Below are positions 1-8,243 of a stretch of 11,150 nucleotides of DNA, piece by piece. The number at the start of each line of letters is the position of its first letter. Position 1 is the stretch's first letter. The translations under genes and the position numbers were made by a program. This DNA comes from Gammaproteobacteria bacterium. Its GTDB lineage: Bacteria > Pseudomonadota > Gammaproteobacteria > Steroidobacterales > SZUA-146. The stretch spans positions 1 to 11,150 of the forward strand of contig JABDLQ010000324.1 in NCBI GenBank assembly GCA_013002925.1, read 5' to 3'. Below the pieces are notes generated by a model. That model was given only the letters and a program-made list of their open reading frames with translations. It made no database searches and was not told the origin of the DNA.

Positions 1-580
1 CAGGTGGCCCGAAGGTAATGCCATGCGCTGCCATGCCCGCGGCATCATCCACCACTTTTGCCGCGTGCAACAGCGCCTTGGAGGGAATGCAACCAACATT
101 CAGACAGACCCCGCCCAGCGATGGCCAGCGTTCCACCAGGGTGACTTCCATGCCCAGATCGGCAGCCCGAAATGCCGCCGTGTACCCGGCAACGCCGGCA
201 CCCAGAACCAGCAGTTCGGTTTTGTGATCAACCGCCCCTGAATACGCGGCACTGGGACGTAATTCCCGGGCCTCATCACGGCCTGACGTGACTACGACCG
301 TAGTGTCTTCAGAAGCGGAGTCATCAACGGCTGCGGCGTCGGCGACCTGTACTTTTGCGATCACATCCCCGGCCTTCACACGATCGCCAACGGCTACGCT
401 GACTTCGGTAATCTCGCCGGCATACGGCGACGGGACATCCATGGCGGCTTTATCAGTTTCCAGGGTAATCAGCCCGTCTTCGACCCCGACTTGATCGCCC
501 GGCTTGATCGCGACTTCAATCACTTCGACTTCGTCAAAATCACCCAGCTCCGGGACCTGAATAGATTGCGTCTCGCTCAT
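1..580 (-). CDS. lpdA: Dihydrolipoyl dehydrogenase (E3) with N-terminal lipoyl domain, C-terminal part missing
   Basis: E3 of the pyruvate dehydrogenase complex: it re-oxidises dihydrolipoyl groups on E2 with FAD and passes electrons to NAD+. Only the first 193 codons are present; the gene runs off the left edge. Residues 1-78 form a lipoyl domain with the acceptor lysine K44 in ETDKAAMDVPSP. A Ser/Asp/Thr-rich linker (about 79-118) follows. The FAD-binding Rossmann motif GAGVAG is at 127-132, and the redox disulfide is in GGVCLNVGCIPSK, with C159 and C164. The more usual FAD motif in this family is GAGPGG; here V and A replace P and G while GxGxxG is kept. The ATG shares its A with the aceF stop (TAATG), so translation is probably coupled. 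A separate lipoyl domain on E3 is known from some bacteria and absent from the E. coli enzyme. Identity is firm. Confidence 0.96.
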   Translation of the reverse strand, partial: MSETQSIQVPELGDFDEVEVIEVAIKPGDQVGVEDGLITLETDKAAMDVPSPYAGEITEVSVAVGDRVKAGDVIAKVQVADAAAVDDSASEDTTVVVTSGRDEARELRPSAAYSGAVDHKTELLVLGAGVAGYTAAFRAADLGMEVTLVERWPSLGGVCLNVGCIPSKALLHAAKVVDDAAGMAAHGITFGPP

Positions 581-2232
581 TAAACCACCAGACCTTTCGG
601 ATCCGCGAGCAACTTTGCCAGCAATACACAAAAACGTGCCGCGTTCGCACCATCGATCACCCGGTGATCATACGACAGTGACAGCGGCAACATCAGACGT
701 GGCTGAAATTCACCCTCGATGTAAACAGGCGTCATATTGGCCCGTGAAACTCCCAGTATCGCAACTTCCGGCGCATTTACGATCGGGGTGAAAGACGTAC
801 CGCCAATCCCGCCCAGGCTGGAAATTGTAAAAGTGGACCCCTGCATTTTTTTGATGGGAAGCTTGCCCTCTCGCGCCTGCGCCGATAAATCGCCCAGCTG
901 CCGCGCAATTTCCAACACGGACAGATCCTGGGCATTGTGAATAACCGGAACTACCAGTCCGTTGGGAGTATCCGCGGCAAAACCCAGGTTGATATACTTT
1001 TTCATAATCAGGGCATCGCCATCATCGGACAGCGAGCAATTCAGCAATGGCATTTCCTGCAGCGCCAGCACGCATCCGCGCAGCACAAACGCCAATGGCG
1101 TCAGACTAATGCCTTCTTCCGCTGCCTCGGCTTTCATCTCCTTACGGATTTTCTCAGTATCAGTAAAATCACTCTGGTCATTGTGAGTAACATGAGGAAT
1201 ATTGACCCAACTGGCATGCAACCGTGGCCCGGAAATCTTTTGAATACGGGTTAGTGGCTGTTCCTCGATCTCACCGTATTTTGCATGATCGACTTTGGGA
1301 ACAGCAGGCCAGGCCGGACCAGCTGCCGCTGTGGCCACGTCACCCATCATGATGGCTTTTACAAAGGCTTTAACGTCGTCTTTGCGGATGCGGGATTTGA
1401 CACCGGTACCACGAACCCTGCCCAGATCGACACCCAGTTCCCGGGCAAATTTTCTGACAGCGGGGCTCGCGTGCGCTACTTTAAACGTGCTCTCGTCAAT
1501 GGCCGGTAACGTGGCAGGAACAGCCCCTGCCGCTGTCGGCATTGAGGTCGTTTCACTCGCCGTGGAGGCCGTTGCGCCGGCAGGTGGCGGGGGTTCGTCA
1601 GTGGTCGTACCTGCATCGTCAGATGGTGTTCCCCTGCTTTCGCAACGCGCCAGCACCGTTCCTTTGGATACATGATCGCCAGGACTTACCAGCACTTCCT
1701 TTATTACACCAACGACAGGTGACGGCACGTCCATCGCGGCTTTGTCCGTTTCGAGTGTCACCACAGGCGATTCAAGTTCAACCTGATCACCCGGTTCTAC
1801 CAGTACTTCGATCACCTCGACTGCGTCGAAATCACCCAGATCCGGCACTGGAATGTCGACCAGTGTTACGGTCTCGTCAGTTGTGCTTTGCGACGTGTCG
1901 CCTGTGGGAGATGACTTTTCACCCCCGGCTGCCTCAGGCTCAGAAGTGGTCGTTCCGGTTACGGAGGCAACGGCTGTGTCATCCGCTGCGTTTGCAGCTT
2001 CCAGGGTCAGCACCAGATCTCCCTCCGAGACCCGGTCCCCGACAGCCACTTCCACATTGACCACGGTACCCGCCTGCGGAGCCGGCACATCCATTACGGC
2101 CTTGTCCGTTTCCAGGGTAATCAGGCCGTCCTCGGCTTCTACCTGTTGTCCGGGTTGCACCAGTACTTCGATGATTTCAACATCAGAAAAATCTCCGATG
2201 TCGGGCACTTTGACAGCAATCGCATTAGCCAC
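580..2232 (-). CDS. aceF: Dihydrolipoamide acetyltransferase (E2) of pyruvate dehydrogenase
   Basis: Core of the pyruvate dehydrogenase complex; transfers the acetyl group from lipoyl arms to CoA. It has 550 residues: lipoyl domain 1 (about 5-78, K44 in ETDKAVMDVP), linker, lipoyl domain 2 (about 125-197, K164 in ETDKAAMDVPSP), linker, peripheral subunit-binding domain (about 252-290, ASPAVRKFARELGVDL) and catalytic domain (about 320-550). The active-site motif DHRVIDG gives H523 and D527. The linkers are rich in Thr, Ser, Asp and Glu rather than the Ala/Pro-rich linkers of E. coli E2. The start is GTG with a GGGGG Shine-Dalgarno 6 nt upstream, which directly follows the aceE TAA stop. Two lipoyl domains is fewer than the three of E. 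coli AceF, but the neighbouring E3 carries one more. Function is certain from the domain order and operon. Confidence 0.98.
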   Translation of the reverse strand: MANAIAVKVPDIGDFSDVEIIEVLVQPGQQVEAEDGLITLETDKAVMDVPAPQAGTVVNVEVAVGDRVSEGDLVLTLEAANAADDTAVASVTGTTTSEPEAAGGEKSSPTGDTSQSTTDETVTLVDIPVPDLGDFDAVEVIEVLVEPGDQVELESPVVTLETDKAAMDVPSPVVGVIKEVLVSPGDHVSKGTVLARCESRGTPSDDAGTTTDEPPPPAGATASTASETTSMPTAAGAVPATLPAIDESTFKVAHASPAVRKFARELGVDLGRVRGTGVKSRIRKDDVKAFVKAIMMGDVATAAAGPAWPAVPKVDHAKYGEIEEQPLTRIQKISGPRLHASWVNIPHVTHNDQSDFTDTEKIRKEMKAEAAEEGISLTPLAFVLRGCVLALQEMPLLNCSLSDDGDALIMKKYINLGFAADTPNGLVVPVIHNAQDLSVLEIARQLGDLSAQAREGKLPIKKMQGSTFTISSLGGIGGTSFTPIVNAPEVAILGVSRANMTPVYIEGEFQPRLMLPLSLSYDHRVIDGANAARFCVLLAKLLADPKGLVV

Positions 2233-2243
2233 TTCGAGCCCCC

Positions 2244-4907
2244 TTAAGTCGAACTTGGATTGGGCTTGGCAATATCAATACCAAAGCGCTCGATCGCCTG
2301 GTCTACCACGTCTGGCATGATCGCTCCCTCATCGACCAGCGCCTTTAGCGTAGCCACTGCAATATAATAACGATCGACCTCAAAATGCCGGCGCAAGGCT
2401 GCGCGGCTGTCCGAACGCCCGAATCCATCGGTACCCAACACATGAAAGTTACCCGGAACCCAATTGCGAATCTGATCAGGCACGATCTTCATATAGTCAC
2501 TGGCTGCGACAAACGGCCCTGTTTGCCCCTCGAAGCATTCCGCGACATAGCACTTGCGCGGGCTACTGCCCGGGTGCAGCATGTTCCAACGATCCGTTTC
2601 GTTGCCATCTCGTCGCAACTCAGTGTAGCTGGTCACACTCCACACGTCCGAGGGAATATCGAACTCGTTTGCCAGTAATTCACTCGCGGCGAGCACTTCG
2701 CGAAGAATAGTACCCGATCCCAGTAACTGGGCTCGCAGTTTGCCACTGCCACCATCGTGCACACGATACATACCCTTGATGATGCCCCGCTCGCTGCCTT
2801 CGGGCAGCGCCGGATGCGCGTAGTTTTCGTTCATACAGGTGATGTAATAAAAAACACTCTGCTGTTCTTCAAACATTCGCCGCAAGCCATCCTGTACGAT
2901 TACCGCCAGCTCATAGGCATAAGCCGGATCATAAGCGATGCAGTTTGGAACGGGCGACGCGAGCAACAGACTATGGCCATCCTGGTGCTGCAAACCCTCG
3001 CCGGCAAGCGTGGTGCGCCCCGCTGTCCCACCGACATAAAATCCGCGAGTCTGCATGTCTGCTGCCGCCCACAGAAAATCACCGACACGCTGAAAGCCAA
3101 ACATGGAATAGAATAAATAAAACGGCACGGCACTGATGCCGTGATTGGCATACGAGGTCCCTGCTGCAATCCACGAGCAGGTCGCGCCGGCTTCGTTTAT
3201 CCCCTCCTGCAGAATCTGCCCACTCTGGTCTTCGCGGTAATACATCAGCTGATCGGCGTCCTGCGGCGTGTACAGCTGTCCGACTGACGAATAAATACCC
3301 ACCTGCCGGAACATGCCCTCCATACCGAACGTGCGCGCTTCATCCGGCACGATTGGAACGATGTGCTTGCCAATTTCCTTGTTTTTTATCAGCTGGGACA
3401 TGATGCGCACCATGGCCATCGTCGTCGACGCTTCGCGGTCCCCGGTCCCTTTGGTCTGCGGAGCAAAATCCGCCAGCGGTGGTGCTTTCAATCCTGGCGC
3501 CCGGTCGTTGCGTACCGGCAGATACCCGCCGAGACTTTTACGACGATCCTGCAGATATTGCATTTCAGGGCTGTTGGCTGCGGGCTTGCAAAACGGTACC
3601 TCCATCAGGTCTTTATCCCGGATGGGCAAGTTAAAGCGGTCACGAAAATCCTTCAGCGCCTGTTCATCCAGCTTTTTCTTTTGATGAGTGATGTTCTGCC
3701 CTTCGCCGGCACTACCCATCCCAAACCCTTTCACCGTTTTTGCCAGTATCACGGTAGGACGGCCGGAGGGCTTTGATGCCTGGGCATACGCTGCATAGAC
3801 TTTTTGCATGTCATGCCCGCCACGATTCAAACGCCAGATGTCTTCATCAGACATGTTGGCAACCATTTCCTTCAATTCCGGGTACGCACCAAAAAAATGT
3901 TCACGGGTATAAGCGCCACCCTTGGCTTTGAAATTCTGATATTCGCCATCAACCGCTTCTTCCATGCGTTTGCGCAGCAGACCTTTATGATCCTTGCTCA
4001 GTAACGGATCCCAACGCGATCCCCAGATCACCTTGATTACGTTCCAACCGGCACCGGTGAAAGCCGCCTCCAACTCCTGAATAATTTTTCCGTTACCACG
4101 CACCGGTCCGTCGAGTCGTTGCAAATTACAGTTAACCACGAACACCAGGTTGTCGAGTTTCTCGCGCACCGGCATCGTGATCGCACCGAGGCTCTCGGGC
4201 TCATCCATTTCACCATCGCCCAGGAAACACCAGATTTTCCGGTCCTGCGGGTCCAGCATGCCGCGATGCTGCAAATACCGCATAAAACGCGCCTGGTAAA
4301 TCGCCATCATCGGCCCGAGTCCCATGGACACGGTCGGAAATTGCCAGAAATTGGGCATTAACCATGGGTGCGGGTAAGACGACAAACCACCACCACCGAC
4401 TTCCTGGCGAAACCGCAACAGGTCACTTTCTTCCAGTCGCCCCTCCAGGAATGCACGCGAGTAAATACCCGGTGAGCAATGACCCTGAATAAACACCATG
4501 TCACCGCCAAAATCCTTTGTGCGTGCACGCCAAAAATGATTAAAACCGACTTCATAAAGAACTGCGGACGATGCATAGCTAGCGATATGACCGCCATACT
4601 CCGAACTGACTTTATTGGCATGCACGACCATCGCCATCGCATTCCACCGCAGATAGGCCAGCACCCGCTTCTCGAGAGCAATATCTCCCGGGTACGGCGG
4701 CTCCTTACCAACGGCAATGGTATTGAGATAGGCCGTATTGGGCGTATACGGCAAATAAGCACCCGATCGCCGCGTGTGATCAACCAGATGATCGATGAGA
4801 AAGTGCGCCCTCTCGGGGCCGTGTACTTTGAGCACGGCATCAATTGACTCGAGCCAGTCGCGAGTTTCTGCCGGATCGAGATCTACCCCGGATTTACCTT
4901 CGGCCAT
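2244..4907 (-). CDS. aceE: Pyruvate dehydrogenase E1 component, homodimeric type
   Basis: Thiamine-diphosphate enzyme that decarboxylates pyruvate and acetylates lipoyl arms of E2, linking glycolysis to acetyl-CoA. The reading frame is open from a TTG at 4910, but the ATG at 4907 is the better start: it lies 7 nt after an AAGGA site, against 4 nt for TTG, and gives 887 residues, the length of E. coli AceE. The ThDP/Mg motif begins GDGEMDEPES (230-239) and continues to NCNLQRLDGP about 30 residues on. GQNITHQ contains H408, at the place of the E. coli active-site H407. Similarity to the E. coli protein continues across the length I can compare from memory. It is the first gene of aceE-aceF-lpdA, 11 nt before aceF. 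No pdhR-type regulator gene is adjacent, and I see no clear PdhR-type ATTGGT/ACCAAT operator upstream. Confidence 0.98.
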   Translation of the reverse strand: MAEGKSGVDLDPAETRDWLESIDAVLKVHGPERAHFLIDHLVDHTRRSGAYLPYTPNTAYLNTIAVGKEPPYPGDIALEKRVLAYLRWNAMAMVVHANKVSSEYGGHIASYASSAVLYEVGFNHFWRARTKDFGGDMVFIQGHCSPGIYSRAFLEGRLEESDLLRFRQEVGGGGLSSYPHPWLMPNFWQFPTVSMGLGPMMAIYQARFMRYLQHRGMLDPQDRKIWCFLGDGEMDEPESLGAITMPVREKLDNLVFVVNCNLQRLDGPVRGNGKIIQELEAAFTGAGWNVIKVIWGSRWDPLLSKDHKGLLRKRMEEAVDGEYQNFKAKGGAYTREHFFGAYPELKEMVANMSDEDIWRLNRGGHDMQKVYAAYAQASKPSGRPTVILAKTVKGFGMGSAGEGQNITHQKKKLDEQALKDFRDRFNLPIRDKDLMEVPFCKPAANSPEMQYLQDRRKSLGGYLPVRNDRAPGLKAPPLADFAPQTKGTGDREASTTMAMVRIMSQLIKNKEIGKHIVPIVPDEARTFGMEGMFRQVGIYSSVGQLYTPQDADQLMYYREDQSGQILQEGINEAGATCSWIAAGTSYANHGISAVPFYLFYSMFGFQRVGDFLWAAADMQTRGFYVGGTAGRTTLAGEGLQHQDGHSLLLASPVPNCIAYDPAYAYELAVIVQDGLRRMFEEQQSVFYYITCMNENYAHPALPEGSERGIIKGMYRVHDGGSGKLRAQLLGSGTILREVLAASELLANEFDIPSDVWSVTSYTELRRDGNETDRWNMLHPGSSPRKCYVAECFEGQTGPFVAASDYMKIVPDQIRNWVPGNFHVLGTDGFGRSDSRAALRRHFEVDRYYIAVATLKALVDEGAIMPDVVDQAIERFGIDIAKPNPSST

Positions 4908-4914
4908 CAAAGCG

Positions 4915-4919
4915 TCCTT
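4915..4919 (-). promoter_or_regulatory. Ribosome binding site of aceE
   Basis: AAGGA on the minus strand, 7 nt before the ATG at 4907. This spacing favours ATG over the in-frame TTG three bases earlier. Confidence 0.7.
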
Positions 4920-4922
4920 TTC

Positions 4923-4941
4923 CAGCTTCCAGATAAAGCTG
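4923..4941 (-). other. Small hairpin in the aceE leader
   Basis: A perfect 6-bp inverted repeat (CAGCTT / AAGCTG, 7-nt loop) sits three bases upstream of the aceE Shine-Dalgarno, in the predicted 5' leader. It is short, has no following T-run, and could be chance. If it forms, it would flank the ribosome site rather than hide it. No function is claimed. Confidence 0.35.
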
Positions 4942-5002
4942 ATGAATTTTTATGCGTTTAAAAAACTTGATTTATTGTGCGCTTGAACGCGTCTTATCCG
5001 GG

Positions 5003-5008
5003 TATAAT
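5003..5008 (+). promoter_or_regulatory. Candidate -10 box for the M17 peptidase-pyrC-rnt operon
   Basis: A perfect TATAAT, 35 nt before the GTG start at 5043. No -35 is well placed: TTGAAC at 4983-4988 leaves only a 14-nt spacer and TTGTGC at 4975-4980 leaves 22 nt. The promoter may need an activator, or the -35 is degenerate. Confidence 0.45.
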
Positions 5009-5032
5009 CAATGTTTAGACAAATCAGGTCAA
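5004..5032 (-). promoter_or_regulatory. Candidate sigma70 promoter for aceE-aceF-lpdA
   Basis: On the minus strand: TTGACC (-35, 5/6 to consensus, at 5027-5032), a 17-nt spacer, then GATTAT (-10, 4/6, at 5004-5009). Transcription would begin near 4997, leaving a leader of about 90 nt before the aceE ATG. The -10 covers almost the same bases as the TATAAT box of the opposite-strand promoter, and the -35 overlaps the ribosome site of the rightward gene. Confidence 0.55.
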
Positions 5033-5042
5033 GGATTAACTG

Positions 5043-6536
5043 GTGAACCTACTACCAAAATCAACGAGATTAATCGTTCGGGAATACGATTCAACTCCTA
5101 CTGTCAAACAGATCCGCGGAGTCGATCATGTTTTTTTGTTTGAACCGAAACTAAAATCCGGGCGACTGCTGCCGAAAATGCCGCTGCAAAAGCAGATCGA
5201 CCATATGCAGGCACAAGCGGTAAGCAAATCGGGAGTGCTGTCACACTCAGGTGATGCACGCCAGCCCACCATTTCATACTCACACTATGCAAAAGGGGCC
5301 TCGGTCTTTGACATGCTGACCCTGGCCCGCAAGCATTACGCCGCGTTAAAAAACCTGAACCCTACACGAGCCCTGGTGCTGTGCAATGACAAATCGGAGG
5401 AAGTGCGGAAGGCCTTTGCCGAAGCCGTGGCAGCCGCCGGGCATGCATGGATTTGTCCGTTGACAACATTCAAAAAACGCCGGGCCCGCAATCGCAAACT
5501 GCGTTATCTCGATGCTTACAAGGTCAGCGATCTGGACATAGCACGGCTGAAAGCGGAAGCCGACGGGAATAACCTGGCACGCGTGTTGGCAGCGCTGCCG
5601 CCCAATAAACTGACCGCTGCAAGCTACACCGCTCTGTGCCAGCAGCTTGCGCGCAGCAACAACTGGGAATGCGAAATATTCGACCAGTCGCGCCTTCAAA
5701 AAGCTGGTGCCGGCGCTTTTTTGGCAGTCGCGCGTGGTAATCCTCACGCCAATGCCGCAATAGTACGGCTGCGGCATACCGGACAGCAGGACAGGCCGCA
5801 GCTTGCCCTGGTCGGCAAAGGAGTTTGTTTTGACACCGGTGGTGTCAATCTGAAAAATGCTATCGGCATGCAGCAAATGCACGAAGACATGCAGGGCAGT
5901 TCCGTGGCACTTGGGACCTTTTTGACACTGACTGCGCTGCGTCCCGATGATACGCTGGAATGCTGGCTGGCCCTGACTGAGAATCGCCTGGACGGTGAGG
6001 CGTATACACCCACTGAAATTGTTACCGCAGCAAACGGTACTACTATTGAGGTGGTGCACTCCGATGCCGAAGGTCGTATGGCACTGGCCGATACACTGCA
6101 CCTGGCAAGCCTGAACAAGCCGGCGCTGATCATCGATTATGCAACGCTGACTGGCGCCTGTATCTACGCCCTGACGACCCGCTACAGCGGTACATTTACT
6201 AATCGTGACGATCTCAACACAGCCCTGCTTGCCGCCGGAGAAGACAGCGGTGAACGGATGTGGCCGTTTCCGGTATCGCAGGATTTTGATGACATACTGG
6301 AATCTGATTATGCGGACATCAAACAGTGTTCGCTCGATGGCAAGGGAGATCATATTGCAGCAGCCCGTTTTCTGTCGCGATTTGTTCCCGCAAAAACACC
6401 ATGGATCCATGTGGACCTCTCTTCCGGGCACCATAAAGGTGGCCTGGCACACGTGTCATCCGACGTAACCGGTGTCGGGGTGCGCTTTACCTGCAACCTG
6501 GTGCTGGACAAAAAGATTGGTGACCAGCTCGGTTAA
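5043..6536 (+). CDS. M17 family leucyl aminopeptidase
   Basis: Two-metal aminopeptidase of the PepA/leucyl aminopeptidase family, 497 residues, likely cytosolic, removing N-terminal residues from peptides. The C-terminal catalytic domain shows the expected ligands by motif: K259 and D264 (GKGVCFDTGG), D282 (HEDMQG), D341 and E343 (HSDAEGR). Catalytic K271 and R345 are also present. The usual NTDAEGR signature reads HSDAEGR here. The N-terminal about 230 residues form the less conserved domain. The start is GTG with AAGGA 7 nt upstream; no in-frame ATG offers a comparable site. It heads a probable operon, 12 nt before pyrC. In E. coli, PepA also binds DNA and helps regulate carAB, a pyrimidine operon; whether this paralogue does so is unknown. 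I leave the symbol blank because the family has several members (pepA, pepB and others). Confidence 0.93.
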   Translation: MNLLPKSTRLIVREYDSTPTVKQIRGVDHVFLFEPKLKSGRLLPKMPLQKQIDHMQAQAVSKSGVLSHSGDARQPTISYSHYAKGASVFDMLTLARKHYAALKNLNPTRALVLCNDKSEEVRKAFAEAVAAAGHAWICPLTTFKKRRARNRKLRYLDAYKVSDLDIARLKAEADGNNLARVLAALPPNKLTAASYTALCQQLARSNNWECEIFDQSRLQKAGAGAFLAVARGNPHANAAIVRLRHTGQQDRPQLALVGKGVCFDTGGVNLKNAIGMQQMHEDMQGSSVALGTFLTLTALRPDDTLECWLALTENRLDGEAYTPTEIVTAANGTTIEVVHSDAEGRMALADTLHLASLNKPALIIDYATLTGACIYALTTRYSGTFTNRDDLNTALLAAGEDSGERMWPFPVSQDFDDILESDYADIKQCSLDGKGDHIAAARFLSRFVPAKTPWIHVDLSSGHHKGGLAHVSSDVTGVGVRFTCNLVLDKKIGDQLG

Positions 6537-6548
6537 TCCGGATCATTG

Positions 6549-7592
6549 ATGAAGCTCACTATTACCCAACCGGATGACTGGCATCTGCATGTGCGCGATG
6601 GCGAATTCATGAGCGCCGTGCTGCCATTCACCGCAGCGCGTTTTGCACGTGCTGTGATCATGCCAAATCTGCAACCGCCCGTTACCAGTGTCGCCGCCGC
6701 CCTGTCCTATCGCGAACGGGTCATCGCCGCGGCTGATGCGGCCGGCTTTACTCCGCTGATGACGCTATATCTGACCCCATCCACCTCGGTTGAGACGATT
6801 GAACAGGCCGCGGCATGCCCGCATATCATCGGCGTAAAATGGTATCCCGCCGGGGCGACAACGCACTCCGATCAGGGCGTGAGCGACATCAGCGACTGCC
6901 TGCACGTGGTGGAGGCAATGAGTGAGTTGTCACTGCCACTGCTGATACACGGTGAGGTTACGGACCCCGAAGTTGACATTTTCGATCGCGAATCGCGCTT
7001 TGTAACGTCAACGCTCGAACCGCTGCTGCAACGTGTCCCCGAACTACGCGTTGTGCTCGAACATATTACAACGGCTGACAGCGCACAGTTCGTTCAGGAC
7101 GCCGGCCCTAACGTGGCCGCCACCATCACACCTCAACATCTGCAGCTCAATCGTACGGCCATGTTCCAGGGCGGGCTCCGGCCACATCATTACTGCCTGC
7201 CGGTTCTCAAACGCGAATATCACCGGCGGCGGCTGGTTGAGGTAGCCACCAGTGGCGATCCCAAATTTTTTCTTGGCACCGACAGTGCGCCACACTTGCG
7301 TAAGGACAAAGAGTCCGCTTGCGGTTGCGCAGGCGTGTTCTCGGCACATGCCGGCATAGAGTTGTACGCGGAAGTATTTGACAATGCCGGTGCACTGGAT
7401 CGCCTGGAAGGCTTTGCCTCGTTACACGGCGCCGCTTTTTATGGTCTGGACAGAAACTCAGGTACACTCACGCTCGAACGCCGGGCATGGCAAGTCCCGG
7501 ATGTATACCGGGTAGGCGCCGATGAATTGGTTCCGTTTCGCGCCGGGACCAAAATTGCCTGGCGAGTACACACCAGCGAGGGTGAGCACTAG
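6549..7592 (+). CDS. pyrC: Dihydroorotase, class II
   Basis: Zinc amidohydrolase that interconverts N-carbamoyl-aspartate and dihydroorotate, third step of pyrimidine synthesis. Counted from the ATG at 6549 it has 347 residues, close to the 348 of E. coli PyrC. Metal ligands visible: H12 and H14 in DDWHLHVRDG, the carboxylated lysine K97 in GVKWYPAGATT, H134 in LIHGEVTD, H172 in LEHITT and D245 in LGTDSAPH. The substrate-binding run MPNLQPPVT and the class II signature KESACGCAG are present. A TTG three bases upstream is also in frame; ATG is preferred, with a weak GGA site 6 nt before it. It follows the M17 peptidase gene by 12 nt and precedes rnt by 3 nt, so the three are probably co-transcribed. 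Confidence 0.97.
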   Translation: MKLTITQPDDWHLHVRDGEFMSAVLPFTAARFARAVIMPNLQPPVTSVAAALSYRERVIAAADAAGFTPLMTLYLTPSTSVETIEQAAACPHIIGVKWYPAGATTHSDQGVSDISDCLHVVEAMSELSLPLLIHGEVTDPEVDIFDRESRFVTSTLEPLLQRVPELRVVLEHITTADSAQFVQDAGPNVAATITPQHLQLNRTAMFQGGLRPHHYCLPVLKREYHRRRLVEVATSGDPKFFLGTDSAPHLRKDKESACGCAGVFSAHAGIELYAEVFDNAGALDRLEGFASLHGAAFYGLDRNSGTLTLERRAWQVPDVYRVGADELVPFRAGTKIAWRVHTSEGEH

Positions 7593-7595
7593 ATT

Positions 7596-8243
7596 ATGAC
7601 GGAAGACCTGGCCCACCCCCCCATCGGTAATCGCTTTCGCGGCTTTTTGCCTGTGGTCGTCGACGTAGAAACTGGTGGCTTTAACGCGCAAACCGATGCT
7701 CTTTTGGAAATCGCCGCGGTGTTTGTGCATATGAACGCTGACAATCTGATTCATCGTGGGGAAACGATTCGTTTTCATGTCAAACCGTTTGAGGGCGCCA
7801 ATATGGAACCCGCCTCGCTGGAAGTCAACGGCATCGATCCACATCACCCGTTGCGCCCAGCTATTTCCGAAAAAGACGCGTTACAGCGTATTTTTCGCGA
7901 GGTGCGTCAGCAAATGCGGGACAATCGTTGTACACGGGCCATACTGGTAGGACACAATTCGGCGTTTGATCTTGGATTCATCAACGCCGCTGTAGAGCGC
8001 GCCAACATCAAGCGCAATCCGTTTCATCCGTTTAGCAGTTTTGATACCGCAACGCTTGCCGGGGTTGCCTATGGGCAGACCGTACTGGCGCGTGCGGTCA
8101 AAGCGGCCGGCATGGAATGGGTCACCGAACATGCCCACAGCGCCGCCTATGATGCGGAGCGCACAGCGGATATCTACTGCGACATTGTCAATCGATTTAA
8201 CCCGGTTTATGAGGCAACCCGCCGGATCATACCCGACGATTAG
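7596..8243 (+). CDS. rnt: Ribonuclease T
   Basis: DEDDh-family 3'-5' exoribonuclease that trims 3' ends of tRNA (CCA turnover) and other stable RNAs; it acts as a dimer. It has 215 residues, the usual length. Acidic residues D23 and E25 in VDVETGGFN (motif I), D125 in HNSAFDLGF (motif II), and H181 and D186 in HSAAYDAERTAD (motif III) are intact. KRNPFHPFSSFDT also matches RNase T closely. It lies 3 nt after the pyrC stop, with GGTGAG inside the pyrC tail as likely ribosome site. The pyrC-rnt-grxD neighbourhood also occurs in Pseudomonas, as I recall it, which supports the assignment. DNA polymerase III epsilon and other DEDD exonucleases are less likely, because the RNase T-specific insertions fit. 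Confidence 0.96.
   Translation: MTEDLAHPPIGNRFRGFLPVVVDVETGGFNAQTDALLEIAAVFVHMNADNLIHRGETIRFHVKPFEGANMEPASLEVNGIDPHHPLRPAISEKDALQRIFREVRQQMRDNRCTRAILVGHNSAFDLGFINAAVERANIKRNPFHPFSSFDTATLAGVAYGQTVLARAVKAAGMEWVTEHAHSAAYDAERTADIYCDIVNRFNPVYEATRRIIPDD

Noticed and set aside
1295..2320. Plus-strand frames with repeated runs such as ALSVSRVI
   Set aside because: They are antisense to the lipoyl domains of aceF; the repeats only mirror the duplicated lipoyl domains. The same holds for the frame at 288-494 opposite lpdA.
4954..4990. Imperfect inverted repeat GCGTTTAA / TTGAACGC in the aceE leader
   Set aside because: It matches 7 of 8 positions with a 21-nt loop in AT-rich DNA; too weak to call a structure or operator.
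5346..6452. A 368-codon open frame on the minus strand across the M17 peptidase gene
   Set aside because: It lies wholly antisense to a clearly conserved coding gene, shows no domain or signal, and has the unusual composition expected of a shadow frame.
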